Source: Primulina eburnea
Taxonomy: Eukaryota; Streptophyta; Magnoliopsida; Lamiales; Gesneriaceae
Assembly (NCBI RefSeq): GCF_022965805.1
Contig: NC_133107.1
Coordinates: 184,356 to 248,355 of the forward strand
Length of the DNA stretch: 64,000 nucleotides
Direction of reading: 5' to 3'
The notes beneath the pieces are model-generated. The model did no database searches. It was not told the DNA's origin and saw only the letters and a list, made by a program, of their open reading frames with translations. The position numbers were made by a program, and so were the translations under genes. Shown here in pieces: positions 11,143-23,183 of this stretch (within the stretch, counting starts at the first letter, position 1; every line of letters begins with the position of its first letter).

Positions 11143-11707
11143 ATACAACCAAATGGAGAAAGAGGTGGCTGCAGCCTTCGTGTGGAAAGTCTACATGCAG
11201 CAGGTTTCGGATAGAGTATGCGATGAGGAACAATGGAATATCCATGGGACGGAAGTGGTTTATGAAGATGAGTTCGAAGAGGAGCATGAAAAAGATGAGA
11301 TTCAAGTTGACGAGTTATTAATGGCGCCATCTCAACTGGAAGATGGCCAACATGAGGTACAAGACCCGTTAGAAGAACCAGAGGAGCTGAGAATCCAAGC
11401 GTACATTGCTATAATGTTACAGAAATATAAAGTAGCGAGAATCTACAACAAAAGAGTTAACAAGAAAAGCTTCCATAAGGGGGAAGTAGTGTGGAAGGCT
11501 ATACTGCTTTTAGGAACAAAAGATAGGAAGCTGGGCAAGTGGTCTCCCAATTGGGAGGGACCATTCAAAGTACATAAGGTGTTGGACGGAAACGCATATT
11601 GGCTATCAAGTCTAGATGACCAATCACACAAAAGATGCATAAATGGCAAGTATCTCAAGCCTTATTTTCCAAGTATGAGGGAAGAAGTAAGAAAAGCTTG
11701 CCAGTAA
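11135..11707 (+). CDS. ORF2: deletion-fused pol remnant with integrase C-terminal module
   Basis: The 190-codon frame starts at ATG 11135 inside the gag-protease stop (ATGATTGA), one frame away. Its N-terminal third is acidic and includes APSQLEDGQ, which resembles the segment just before reverse transcriptase in related polyproteins. It then passes directly to YNKRVNKKSFHKGEVVW and KWSPNWEGPF, the end of a gypsy integrase (GPF/Y-type module). RT, RNase H and the zinc and catalytic parts of integrase are missing between the two. The join is in frame and still open, so it looks like one internal deletion that kept coding capacity. No enzymatic activity is expected; a role in chromatin or integrase binding is only a possibility. 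Confidence 0.75.
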   Translation: MIEYNQMEKEVAAAFVWKVYMQQVSDRVCDEEQWNIHGTEVVYEDEFEEEHEKDEIQVDELLMAPSQLEDGQHEVQDPLEEPEELRIQAYIAIMLQKYKVARIYNKRVNKKSFHKGEVVWKAILLLGTKDRKLGKWSPNWEGPFKVHKVLDGNAYWLSSLDDQSHKRCINGKYLKPYFPSMREEVRKACQ

Positions 11708-11781
11708 AGCAATCACGAAGGCTAATCTTGATTGGGGAGTTGGCATTCTTCAGTGGGGTTGGCATTCTTCAGTGGGGAGTT

Positions 11782-12384
11782 GGCCTTCGGGGCCACTTTT
11801 GTATATATTAAGTTCCTGATTTCAAGGTGTCATGTGACGTAGGCCCTAGGGCCACTGAAATAAACATATTTTGTTTATGATTCAACAATAAAATTGATCG
11901 GGGAGAGTGGGACAATAAGCCACCTTCATTCATTATGTTGAAGGTCCATTATTTCACTAGGGAGTCGGCCTTATGGCCACTTATTTCCAATGTTTTTATT
12001 GTACCAAAAATCATGGTGGAATAGACCATACTGCCATTATAATTGGTTGTTTGCATGTGCAGTGACAGATTCATAAAGTAGGCCTTGAGGCCACTTAGAA
12101 TATGGGAGGAAAGGAACACAACGAGCGGGGAGTTGGGATCACCGAACGGAATAATGAGTAATAAAAGAAGAACTGAAGAGGACAAAGGCAATATGTAAAC
12201 CCCAAGAGGACCCAGAAATTGACTTTGGAAGAAAAGTAGGCTGACCAGCCATTTTTGTATGTTCTAGTTTCATGTTCATGTTGTAAGATTTTATTTGAAG
12301 TAGGCCTTAGGGCCACTAATGTAAATATTTGTTGGTTATGATTCAAAAATGAAAACGATCGATTAAAGTTGGCCAGTAGGCCAC
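11782..12384 (+). repeat. Six GGCC-loop-GGCCAC motifs in the untranslated region
   Basis: Short inverted repeats of the form GGCC-N6/7-GGCCAC occur at 11782-11796, 11842-11855, 11967-11980, 12081-12094, 12303-12316 and 12371-12384, often after a GGGGAGT-like lead. Each can fold into a GGCC/GGCC hairpin. Similar motifs (for example at 40384-40400) occur in the decayed relative at 36-42 kb, so they belong to the family rather than to chance. Confidence 0.7.
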
Positions 12385-12661
12385 TTTTATCATATTGGAT
12401 CCATTGTGTTTCGATAATCAATGAAGGGAGAGAATAATCTCGAGTGGGGAGTTTTAAGCCAACATATGATTTTGATTGAAGCTATTGAAATGAGTTGGGT
12501 TATGTGGATTAAGAACGAATAGAAACTCCTTCCCAACATCCAATACACAACACCCCATACAAATCCACCTTCATTCCACATCCATTACCCAACAACCACA
12601 ACACCAAACCAGCAGTCAACAAATCAAAAGCGGAGTCACCGCATGCAAGAACAATAAGTAA

Positions 12662-12793
12662 ACGTGTATGCGGGAAAGGGGTCCGACTGAAGTGCAAATG
12701 TATATACGTGTATGCGGGAAAGGGGTCCGACTGAAGTGCAAATGCATATACGTGTATGCGGGAAAGGGATCCGACTGAAGTGCAATGCATAAG
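12662..12793 (+). repeat. 44-bp minisatellite, three units
   Basis: Units beginning acgtgtatgcgggaaa start at 12662, 12706 and 12750, an exact 44-bp period with one or two changes. Each unit contains GTCCGACTGAAGTGCA. The array lies in the untranslated part of the gypsy element and produces spurious repetitive reading frames on the minus strand. Confidence 0.9.
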
Positions 12794-13650
12794 GTAAAGG
12801 ACAAGGGAGTTGTCTGGAGTGGATGCAGCAGGTAAGAGCACATAAGATCATATAAGAGTTAAAAGGTACCTGTGTTTCAAAAAGCTCCAAATGACACCAA
12901 AGCTTATGTGTGGAATGCACTGGAGAACCGAGGCCAATCAATGGCCAACCCTCAGTCAGTGTTACCTGCCATCAATGAACTTACCAACACCAACATATCG
13001 AAGCAGGAAACAAACGTGATAATGATGATACACACAAAGATATGAAATCGGGGAACATTCAACTAACAGAGCAAGACAACAGAAAAATAGATAGCCATGA
13101 AGAAATGAAAGTTTTTACCGATCTTCGGCAATAACCACTGACCTTGGAGAAGTTTTGGACCTAATTGGTGGTTGGCTGGAAATCAACACACCTACAGCAA
13201 AGATAAGGACATATCAGACTCCCCTGTCAGACACAAATGTAGATGCGGGAAGGCCATATGATGGCTTATGAAGCTCGCATACATTGCTTCCACGAGGTAA
13301 ATGCATCAAAATAGCCAATGTCATATCTAATTCAGTGGGTGCAACAGATGAAGCCAAAGGAGTGGTCAAGACCGAGACAGATGCATGTAATAAGTCCATG
13401 CAATAGCCATCGCACTACTACCATGATGCAAAGGCTAATAGATGGCCAAACAATGTCAAGTTGCCCAACTCCTCGCAAGAGTTCGAGATAAACAAATGAG
13501 GAAGGACAGTGGCATGTAAACATCTACAAGGATCCAATATGGAAATAACATAGAATAACATGACAATGATCACTGCCATGGCAAAACCGATCGTCAAACC
13601 CTTAAATTTCTCCAGGGAAATTGAAGCGCCTCAAGGTTAATCATACAAAG
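12794..13650. other. Unassigned internal region of the gypsy element
   Basis: No long reading frame and no match I recognise. It is less AT-rich than the flanking genome and may contain further captured sequence. Confidence 0.4.
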
Positions 13651-13654
13651 CAGA

Positions 13655-14134
13655 AAGAAGGAACGTGAGCTTGGAATCACAATTGATATCGCTCTATGGA
13701 AGTTTGATACCACCAAGTATTATTGCACTGTCATCGATGCTCCTGGACACTGTGACTTTATCAAGAATATGATTACTGGTACTTCCCAGGCTGATTGCGA
13801 TGTTCTCATTATTGACTCTACCACTGGTGGTTTCGAAGCTGGCATCTCGAAGGATGGTCAGATCCGTGAGCATGCATTGCTTGCCTTCACTCTCGGGATC
13901 AAGCAAATGATTTGTTGCTGCAACAAAATGGATGCCACCACACCAAAATACTCAAAAGTCAAATACGATGAAATCGTGAAGGAGGTGTCTTCCTACCTCA
14001 AGAAAGTTGGCTACAATCCTTACAAGATTCCATTCGTCCCAATTTTTTGTTTTGGGGGAGATAGCATGATTGAGAAGTCGACCAACCTCGATTGGTACAA
14101 GGGCCCAACCCTCATTGAGGCACTAGTTCCTCGT
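13655..14134 (+). pseudogene. Captured eEF1A (elongation factor 1-alpha) segment
   Basis: About 160 codons of continuous frame match the GTP-binding domain of plant eEF1A, from [11 protein letters not shown] through GPTLIEAL. The G3 motif DAPGH and the G4 motif NKMD are visible; the P-loop (G1) and domains II and III are absent. Several conserved positions are changed, for example DAPGHC where the family has DAPGHR, and FCFGGDS for a SGFEGDN-type stretch, so it is not a functional factor. It lies in the sense orientation between ORF2 and the polypurine tract. No intron interrupts the segment, which fits capture from a spliced transcript if the donor gene has an intron here. At its 3' end the similarity stops abruptly and unrelated sequence continues the frame to 14219. 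Confidence 0.9.
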
Positions 14135-14229
14135 GTACACCACAAAAGCGAAGGAAATAAAATTGCAATTCAATCAGGACGACTAACATCGTTCAACATT
14201 CAAAGAGCCGGGAAACATTGAATAGAGTT

Positions 14230-14634
14230 CAAGAAACGAGGAAGTATCCATGGTCGTCGTTGAATACTGACCCGAGCGGAGGAGAACTGACTGAAACCCG
14301 AGTGGACGCCCATGGACGACTTAGAGGCGCCGGAGAAGAACCTCGAACCAATGATAGACCCTCGGCAACCACAGCAGGGCCGGCGAACGCGATGGGCGGC
14401 GAGATGGAAGCGACGGCCGAGACAGAGAACGCGCCCGCAGTGCTTGGTTCAGAAGGGCGCACCGGAGAAGAATCTCGAGCCATCGGTAAATCTCTAAGCA
14501 GCGACGGGCGTAGGTGGCGGAGAACGAGCGGAAGAAATTTCAGAGCAGCGGGGAGCGAAGGGCAAAGCGGCGAGATGAAGAAGACGAGTAGCAGGCGCGA
14601 ATTGGATGGGGGAGGGAATTCAAAAGACGATTAG
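14230..14634 (+). other. GC-rich low-complexity segment, possible second capture
   Basis: This block is markedly richer in G and C than the rest of the element and has long open frames on both strands. Translated, it contains two near copies of PEKNLEP (around 14330 and 14462), so it includes a duplicated stretch of about 130 nt. I recognise no protein family. It may be a captured exon of an unknown host gene or simply untranslated element sequence. Confidence 0.4.
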
Positions 14635-14778
14635 AAAATTCAAAGCCCAGGGAAAATAAGTTTGAGTGCTCGGCCCATTGGTGGAAGCCCAATTCATAAA
14701 ACATTTGTGGGATACTAGCTATGGAGGAATTGAAAATTGGGTTACATACAAGCATTTTGGCCCAATGGGCCAATGCTT

Positions 14779-14790
14779 GCGGGGGGCAAT
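14779..14790 (+). other. Polypurine tract of the gypsy element
   Basis: GCGGGGGGCAAT lies immediately before the 3' LTR, where plus-strand priming is expected. Confidence 0.75.
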
Positions 14791-15406
14791 TGTTTGGGCT
14801 AAAAATAATTTAATTACAAGCCCAAGTCAATTCTGAAGCCCAATTAAATAAGCCCATAAAAGAATAATTCTTAATCGATTAAAAAATGAGCACTGAGCGC
14901 GGAAGAGAAAAAGAACGTGGGAGGATAGTTAGAAATCGTGGCATTAGGGGAGCAGATAGTGGAGATCATGGGGGAGTGGAGAAAGAGGACGCAGCGGCCA
15001 GGAAGAAAAAGGAATCGGCTAACACAACGAGAGGGACATACAACACAACTCAACTACTGACAAAATTCTACAAAAAAAAAGCTCTCTGCTTCAAGCACTT
15101 TCTTTTACGTTTTCTAGCAATTTACGTCTTCTCATTTTAGATTTCAGCAACAAATTATTATATTTTTCATGTCTTTGATGAATTCCTACAGTTTTGTAAA
15201 TGCAAAATCATGTCAGGGGTTTATTTCCGTCACTTTCCAATAGTTTTCTTAATTTTGGCATCGCATATGTTTTAGGAGATTAGAACCAACGATCAAATTT
15301 AGAATTCACTGTCGTTTGATTTTAGAAGTTAGATTTTTATCGTTTTTACACAAATCGGTGCACTTTCGCACCTGGCACGCCCGCAACACCAAATATTGTG
15401 CAAACA
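14791..15406 (+). repeat. 3' LTR of the gypsy element
   Basis: Same 616-bp repeat as 7184-7799, ending GCAAACA and followed by the target duplication ggtct. Confidence 0.95.
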
Positions 15407-15724
15407 GGTCTAACTGCTGCTGGTTGGTTGAGTCACCATGATTTACCTCCTCTCACAATCATGTCGAGTTGGGAGTGAGAGGCACCTAAGATGAGCGATT
15501 TCATCTTTTGGAGCAATTATCATATACACAAATCATACTCATTTGCTTTTATTCTCTGCTTGACTCCAAAATTTACTTTATTGATGATATCATTGATTTA
15601 TGATAACAAGTTTGGTCATATAATTCAGAGCTTAAAGAACACTTTATTGATTGACCTTTTGTTTTTAACATTCGGATACAATTAAAGCGAGCCTTAATAC
15701 TCCATCATAGTGTGAATTTTTCTT

Positions 15725-16186
15725 CTCCAACCCAACACCATTTCCTACTCTATTTTGGTGGTGTGCTACAGTATTGCACCAAATTTAGTGCAAAACTGTA
15801 GCAATAGCGTAAATCCTTTTTTTTTTTTTGGTTTTTTAATGTTTTTTTAAGTATTAAGTTTAAGTATTTAAAATAATGCTATTAAATACTAAAAAAATTT
15901 AACGTAATTCAAAAAAATATTTAATTAAATTTTTAATTCATGTATATTTATAATGAATTTCGATATATACATTATTTTAGATATTAATTATATTTTAATT
16001 ATTGTGTTTAAAAATATTTTGTGAAATAAATTATTTGTATTGAATAAAATAATAGAGAATATTCTGAGAATATTCTTTTTGGTGTAGAGTTTAGAGTTGA
16101 TGGGTTGGAGATGAGTTTTAGATTTAGTGTAAGAATTACAATATTTTAAAGTTAGTGTGACACTAAGATAGTGTAATGGGTTGGAG
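15725..16186. mobile_element. Putative MITE with CTCCAACCCA ends
   Basis: CTCCAACCCA at 15725-15734 and its reverse complement TGGGTTGGAG at 16177-16186 could be terminal inverted repeats. An internal hairpin pairs gctacagtattgcac (15765-15779) with gtgcaaaactgtagc (15788-15802), one mismatch. A second TGGGTTGGAG lies near 16100, so the true right end is uncertain. I could not define a target duplication. Confidence 0.4.
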
Positions 16187-16897
16187 ATGGAGAAACCATC
16201 TTTTTTTTTTATATAAAAAAAAAACTAACATTAAATACCAATTATATAATTAAAAATTAAAAATTTTATTTTCTAAAAAAATAATTTAATCGTTTTGTTA
16301 TTTATCTGAATTTAATATATTATCATATCAAACGAATAAATTAATTAAAAACTTATATAACTTACTTTCAAAATTATTTCTCAAATTCAAATTCAAATTG
16401 TTGATATGCTAGCCCTTTTGTTTGGTTGGAAACACCAATATTTATTGGTGATTTTTTAAGTTTGTACTCTGTTACATGACTTTTTCATCTTTTGTTTTTA
16501 GAATTATATATCATAGATAATTAATTTATATCATAATCGATCTTTTTGTAGACTAGAACGATGACTATTACTTTTGTTAAATATAATTTTAAAATAAAAA
16601 ATAAATCAACATATATAATGAAATACACATTTAAATAAGATTACATTGTAAATAACAAATAAAATCAAATAAACTCATATAATAAATATTAAATATAAAT
16701 TTTAAACTACCGATATAATTTTCAACATAAAATTTTGAAATATAACTAAATAATAAACTTTCATAAAAAATACTAATTTTTGTATTTATGAATAATTAAT
16801 TTGATTTTAAATAATTAAATAAAGATATTAAAATATCACATATAAAATCTTTAATAATTTGACAAATGTTAATCAATGATCATTATAATTTAGATTT
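16187..16897. other. AT-rich spacer
   Basis: Very AT-rich, no coding signal or recognisable element. Confidence 0.5.
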
Positions 16898-17116
16898 ATT
16901 ATAAGTAGAGGTGGGCGTCGGTCGGTTCGGTCCGGTTTTTCTCTATAATGGTTCGATTTTCAATTTTGAATATATCTGGTCCAAAATCAAACCATTTTTT
17001 TACGGTTCGGTCGGTTTTTTTGTAATACAGTTCGATTATATGGTCCGTTATACATGGTTATATAATATTTTGTTAAGAAATAAAATTGTATACATTTGAT
17101 GTTTGATGGATGTAAC

Positions 17117-20100
17117 TAGGCATGCTTAACGGGCCGATTCGACCCGGAACCGGCCCGTTAAGCCCGGAACCGATATGGAAGAACCGGACCCAAAACCATG
17201 TATAATCCCTTTGTTTTTGGGTTGAACCGGTTCATCATTTTCTGAACCGGTTCAACCGGTTCTGGATTCGAAACCCATAATCCGAAACTTTTTTTTAAAA
17301 AGAAATAATAAACGGCCTTTGGCCAACGGCTGCAAATTCATTCGTTGGCCCAAAGGCTGCAGATTTGCAGCAGCCAACGGCTACTGAAATGTTGTAGCAG
17401 CCGTTCTTCAACGGCTACTGAAATGTTTTATTTTATTTTTTAAAATTTGGCCTCCAATTTTGGGGGCCAAATTGCAAATATATATATTTTTTAACCCTCA
17501 AAATCACCTATAAATATAAGTCATTTTTCATATTTCACATATCAATTTTTTCTCAACTTCTCATTTCTCTACAATCAATATATTTCTTTACTATCATTTC
17601 TCCAAATATATTCAATAATTGTGTTATAATTTTATCTATAATCCATATTATTTTTATCGTTATTTATTTATTATTTCGCAATTTACTCATACAAATAATT
17701 CGAATTTCAATGGCATCATCTTCAAACCGTCGTGGTGGTGGTGGCGAATACGCTCCCGACTTTGGTGAACATTTTGGCTACGTCCCCGACTTTGTTAAAG
17801 TCGAACCTGGCCACGAGGATGAAGAAGCCATGGAACTCCCCAACAAAGATGTAGGGACGCCATCGTCTACTCGAGCAAGCAACACAATGTCAACGAGCAC
17901 GACGACAGCCCGTGCAAAGTGAAGCAAAGTTTGGGATCATTTTGATATGGAACAACAAGGTATGAATAACTCTTTTGCCGTTTGTAAAATTTGCAAAACG
18001 AGGTATTCTTACAAAACGGGTGGTGGTACCGGTATTTTGAAAAAACATTTAGTTAAGGTACATAAACTTGACCCTGATACGCTACAACCATTCGGTAGGG
18101 GACCAATACAACAACAAATTAATCCTTTTAGTGGTAAAACTTTTACAATTACAAAAGAAATTTCTCGGAAAGCCATCGTAAAGTTTGTTATCAAATATTG
18201 TCAACCTTTTATAATAACTGAACAAGAAGGTTTTGTTGAATTTACTAGTACTATTCAACCTGGTTTCACAATATTTCTAGGCTCATACTTAAGAAATGTT
18301 GTTTTGATATTTACAAAGAATATAAAGAAACACTAAAATCGCATCTTTCAAATATTTCTTGTAGAGTTAGTTTGACAACTGATATTTGGACTAATTTAAA
18401 ATATGAATCATATCTTGTTGTTACATGTCATTGGATTGACGAAACTTGGACTATGCAAAAAAGAATTTTAGCGCTAGATCATTTAGAATCGTCTCACAAC
18501 GCATACACTATAGCTAGATATGATTTAAATGTTGTTAAGATTTATGACATACAAAATAAAATAGTGTCGATAACGTTAGATAATGCGAGTGCCAATACTC
18601 TTGCAATTAAATATCTTAAAGATTCACTAAAACCAATTTTAGACGGTAATTTGCTTCATGTTAGATGTGCGTGTCATATTATCAACTTATGTGTTAAATG
18701 TGCATGTGATGAACAAATGTCCACTGTAATAGAAAAATTCAAATTATGTGGGAAATAATTACGTGAAAGAAGATATGGACGTGACTGAAAAACACTAGTC
18801 TAAATTTAAAAAATTTCCTCTTCCTATTGAAACTAGATGGAATTATTTATATCACTTGCTTCATACTTTATTACGTTTTCAATTAGTTACTCCATATTAT
18901 AATAATATTACAACACAATCTTTAATGCTAAGTGACGATGATTGGAATATTTTGAGTAAATGTGTTTCTTTGTTAGAAATTTTTAAAGAAGCAACCGAAA
19001 AATTTTCTGGCATTAACTACCCTACTTCAACCATGTTTCTACCTTTGCTTTTCAATATGTTTTATAAATTTATTGAATAACGCGATAATTCTGTTATGCG
19101 TGATTTTGTTTCAAATATGGAAAACAAATTTTTAAAATGTTGGGAAACTATCCCAATTGTGCATGGTTTAGCAATATTACTTGATCATACTCAAAATCAA
19201 GGAGGATTAGACGTGTTTTTTTAATATTATGCTAAATTTCTTAGGAAGAATGTTGACGATCAAAAGAAGTCAATCATGCATTCTCTCCAAGAATAGTTTG
19301 ATTTGTATGCTAGTGAACAATGTGATGAACGAGTGCGCAGCCGGAGGAGATGCCGACATATAAGAGCAAAAGTGGAGCACTGAACTTCTTTCAAAGTTTT
19401 AAACGACAAAAGTTCAAAGGAAAATCGGTGACAACAACCAATTACAATGAGATCCAAATTTATCTAAGTCAATATATTGAGACTACGGATAATTTCGATG
19501 TTCTTGATTGGTGGAAAGTAAATTCTAAACTTTATCCAGTGTTATCTGTAATTGCAAGAGATGTCCTACCCATTCAAAGTTCAAGTGTTGCTTCCGAATC
19601 AGCATTTTCAGTATGTGGAAGGATCATTGGTGACCAAAGAACTAATTTAAAGCCAGAAACACTTTCTATGCTAACGTACCTACAAGATTGGTTTGCAGCA
19701 GAAAAAAAGAATAGGACCTCTAGCGCGATCGACGAATTCCAAAGCTCAAGTTCCGACGAAGATCCAGAATATTCCAAATATATTTTAATAAATCGTGATG
19801 AATTTTAGATGTTCAATTTTAAAAATAAATGTTTAAGTTATTCTGTTAAATTTTTTTTATGTAATCACAATTATTTACAATCAAAATACTAAATAAAAAA
19901 TTGTTCATTAATATTATTAATTTTAATTATGTAGTAAAATATAATAAATTAGAGTTCGGAACCGGTTTAAACCGAACCGGAACCGGTTTATTAGAAGCCG
20001 AACCGGTCTTGGTTTGGATTGGTTCCAAGTTTTTCAACTTGGAAGCGGAACCGGTTCCTAACCGATTCGGACCGATTCCGAACTCACTGGGCCCAGAACC

Positions 20101-20128
20101 GGTCCGGTGGAACAGATAAGCATGCCTG
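17117..20128 (+). mobile_element. Inner hAT transposon
   Basis: The 3012-bp element has 12-bp terminal inverted repeats differing at one base, TAGGCATGCTTA at left and CAGGCATGCTTA as reverse complement of the right end. It is flanked by the 8-bp duplication gatgtaac (17109-17116 and 20129-20136). Subterminal regions of about 170 bp on both sides are packed with AACCGG/GGTTC palindromes, probable transposase-binding repeats. It encodes a broken transposase. Confidence 0.93.
17710..19808 (+). pseudogene. hAT transposase, inactivated
   Basis: The reading frame starts MASSSNRRGGGG at 17710. A TGA at 17920-17922 looks like a CGA-to-TGA transition, because the same frame continues into a BED zinc finger (CKIC, then HLVKVH, about 17985-18066). 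A frameshift near 18300 moves the match to another frame (SLTTDIWTN, around 18370-18758), the conserved core of hAT transposases. Further stops follow after 18756 and 19078. The C-terminal dimerisation domain is at 19350-19808 (VASESAFSVCGR, then LTYLQDWF). With at least one nonsense change and several frameshifts it cannot make a full transposase. Confidence 0.88.
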
Positions 20129-20641
20129 GATGTAACACATATAAAAGAAACAATGATAGTAGATGAGTAGAACATATATAATTACAATACACTTATGACT
20201 TAACAATCTAAGCTTCAATAAAAATTTGAAATACAATTTCAAACAATAGCTTTTCAATAAAAAGATACACAGTCATTAAATTCCAATTCTCAGACTCCAA
20301 AATGCACATAGATTTTGCATCTCAAATCTCAATACATTTAACAATATGAGCTTCAATAACAATTTGAACTTCTAATGGTCAATATTGGACTTGTCACATA
20401 ACTAATGCCCATTTATTAAGCCATTATACAAAAAAAACCCTATAGTTAAATATAATATGGTCGGTTCGGTTATTTCGGTTTTCTGAGGATCAAAACCATA
20501 AATCGAACTGAAAAACTGAATTTCTTTAATTTTGAAACCGTAACCGATCGAAAATTGATAAAATCAAACCATTTAAACCGATTTTTTGGTCCGATCGGTT
20601 ATTTCGGTTTTAGCCAAACTATGCACACCCCTAATTATAAG

Positions 20642-22454
<1,813 letters not shown>

Positions 22455-23183
22455 CTACCTCACTTTCTTCACCGATTCTTTCCTCCTTTCCTTATATAAA
22501 CTGACCCAAAGATTCGAAATCCACAGTATACTAACTGAAATAGCCACGACCACAACAAAAATCCACGATATCCACACCCATTGGGGTATGGCACCGTCAC
22601 CAGCCCCGCTAACAAGCATTTGATTCACAAAATAAGGCGCCAAAAAACCCCGGACGACAGTGTACAAAGCGTAAAAGGGAGGGGACAAGAAATCATAGAG
22701 TGTGGCAGCAAATTTGAGATCCGACCGTCGAGCACCTGCTAAAGTCCAGAGGTTCTGGCAGAAGCTGGTAACCTCGGCCAGAATAAGAAGCACGAGAATC
22801 GCAAAGGCCCCATGATAAGCAACGTAGCGACATGTCAAGAAGACGAAGAGAGTGCACAAATGGTGGCCGATGTAGAGAATGTCGGTGGGGGAAAAGAGGA
22901 ACAGATGGAGGAGATCCATCAAGAAATAGGCAACACTGTATTCGAGAACCAGATTCTGTAGCGGCGTGTTTGGGGAGTGAAAGTGGATGGTGGGATCGGA
23001 GAGAATGGCGTAAGAGGCTAAGAACACGGCCGGGGTGCCGTGAGCTAGGGATATGGAGCAGCTGGAAGCTTCGGGCCTCAGGTCTGGTGCCCAAGCCCGG
23101 AAAAGGATAAAGAAAGCAGCGAGGTATACGATGAGATACATGATCAGAAACAAGGGAAGGGGATTATTTATATCCTCCATCAT
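22455..23183 (-). CDS. TLC-domain (TRAM/LAG1/CLN8) membrane protein
   Basis: A single-exon frame of 242 residues starts at MMEDINNPL and is mostly hydrophobic, with five to seven membrane segments. The first is LFLIMYLIVYLAAFFILF (residues about 10-28) and the last lies near residues 203-228, followed by a basic tail (KERRKESVKKVR). The segment LYIGHHLCTLFVFL, with a His pair, is typical of the TLC fold, as is YFLMDLLHLFLF before it. TLC proteins sit in the ER or other endomembranes and sense, transport or make lipids; the exact role of this plant subfamily is unknown to me. Length and intronless structure resemble the Arabidopsis proteins I remember at At5g14285 and At3g27270. No breaks are seen. 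Confidence 0.88.
   Translation of the reverse strand: MMEDINNPLPLFLIMYLIVYLAAFFILFRAWAPDLRPEASSCSISLAHGTPAVFLASYAILSDPTIHFHSPNTPLQNLVLEYSVAYFLMDLLHLFLFSPTDILYIGHHLCTLFVFLTCRYVAYHGAFAILVLLILAEVTSFCQNLWTLAGARRSDLKFAATLYDFLSPPFYALYTVVRGFLAPYFVNQMLVSGAGDGAIPQWVWISWIFVVVVAISVSILWISNLWVSLYKERRKESVKKVR

Larger units (their letters stand above)
7184..15406 (+). mobile_element. Non-autonomous Ty3/gypsy LTR retrotransposon with captured eEF1A segment
   Basis: The element is 8223 bp long with 616-bp LTRs at both ends starting TGTTTGGG and ending GCAAACA. It is flanked by the 5-bp target duplication ggtct (7179-7183 and 15407-15411). Read by eye the two LTRs look identical, so insertion was recent. Order of parts: 5' LTR, primer-binding region, gag-protease ORF, a short second ORF of integrase C-terminal type, about 2 kb of non-coding DNA with repeats, an eEF1A-derived segment, a GC-rich segment, polypurine tract, 3' LTR. 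Reverse transcriptase, RNase H and the integrase core are absent, so it must move with enzymes from a relative. Protein features suggest the Tat-like group. Confidence 0.93.
7042..15513 (+). mobile_element. tRNA-derived SINE split by an LTR retrotransposon
   Basis: A SINE of about 244 bp lies in two halves, 7042-7183 and 15412-15513, once the gypsy element and its duplicated 5 bp are removed. It has an intact pol III A box (TAGCTCAGTTGG, 7055-7066) and B box (GATCGAGTC, 7100-7108). It is flanked by an exact 18-bp target duplication, caattatcatatacacaa, at 7024-7041 and 15514-15531. The duplication proves insertion by target-primed reverse transcription and shows that the two halves were once joined. 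The tail ends in a short T-rich stretch. I cannot name the family. Confidence 0.9.
16906..20633. mobile_element. Outer hAT element (non-autonomous), split by another hAT
   Basis: Ends are TAGAGGTGGGCG at left and, as reverse complement of the right end, TAGGGGTGTGCA. The 8-bp target duplication attataag flanks it at 16898-16905 and 20634-20641. Without the inner element and its duplication it is about 708 bp, and it consists largely of subterminal GGTTCGGT/ACCGAA-type repeats with no coding sequence. It was therefore a small non-autonomous hAT when the second element entered. Confidence 0.88.

Noticed and set aside
12509..12941. Repetitive minus-strand frames
   Set aside because: Generated by the 44-bp minisatellite.
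13694..13906. Minus-strand frame over the eEF1A segment
   Set aside because: Shadow of the recognisable plus-strand eEF1A match.
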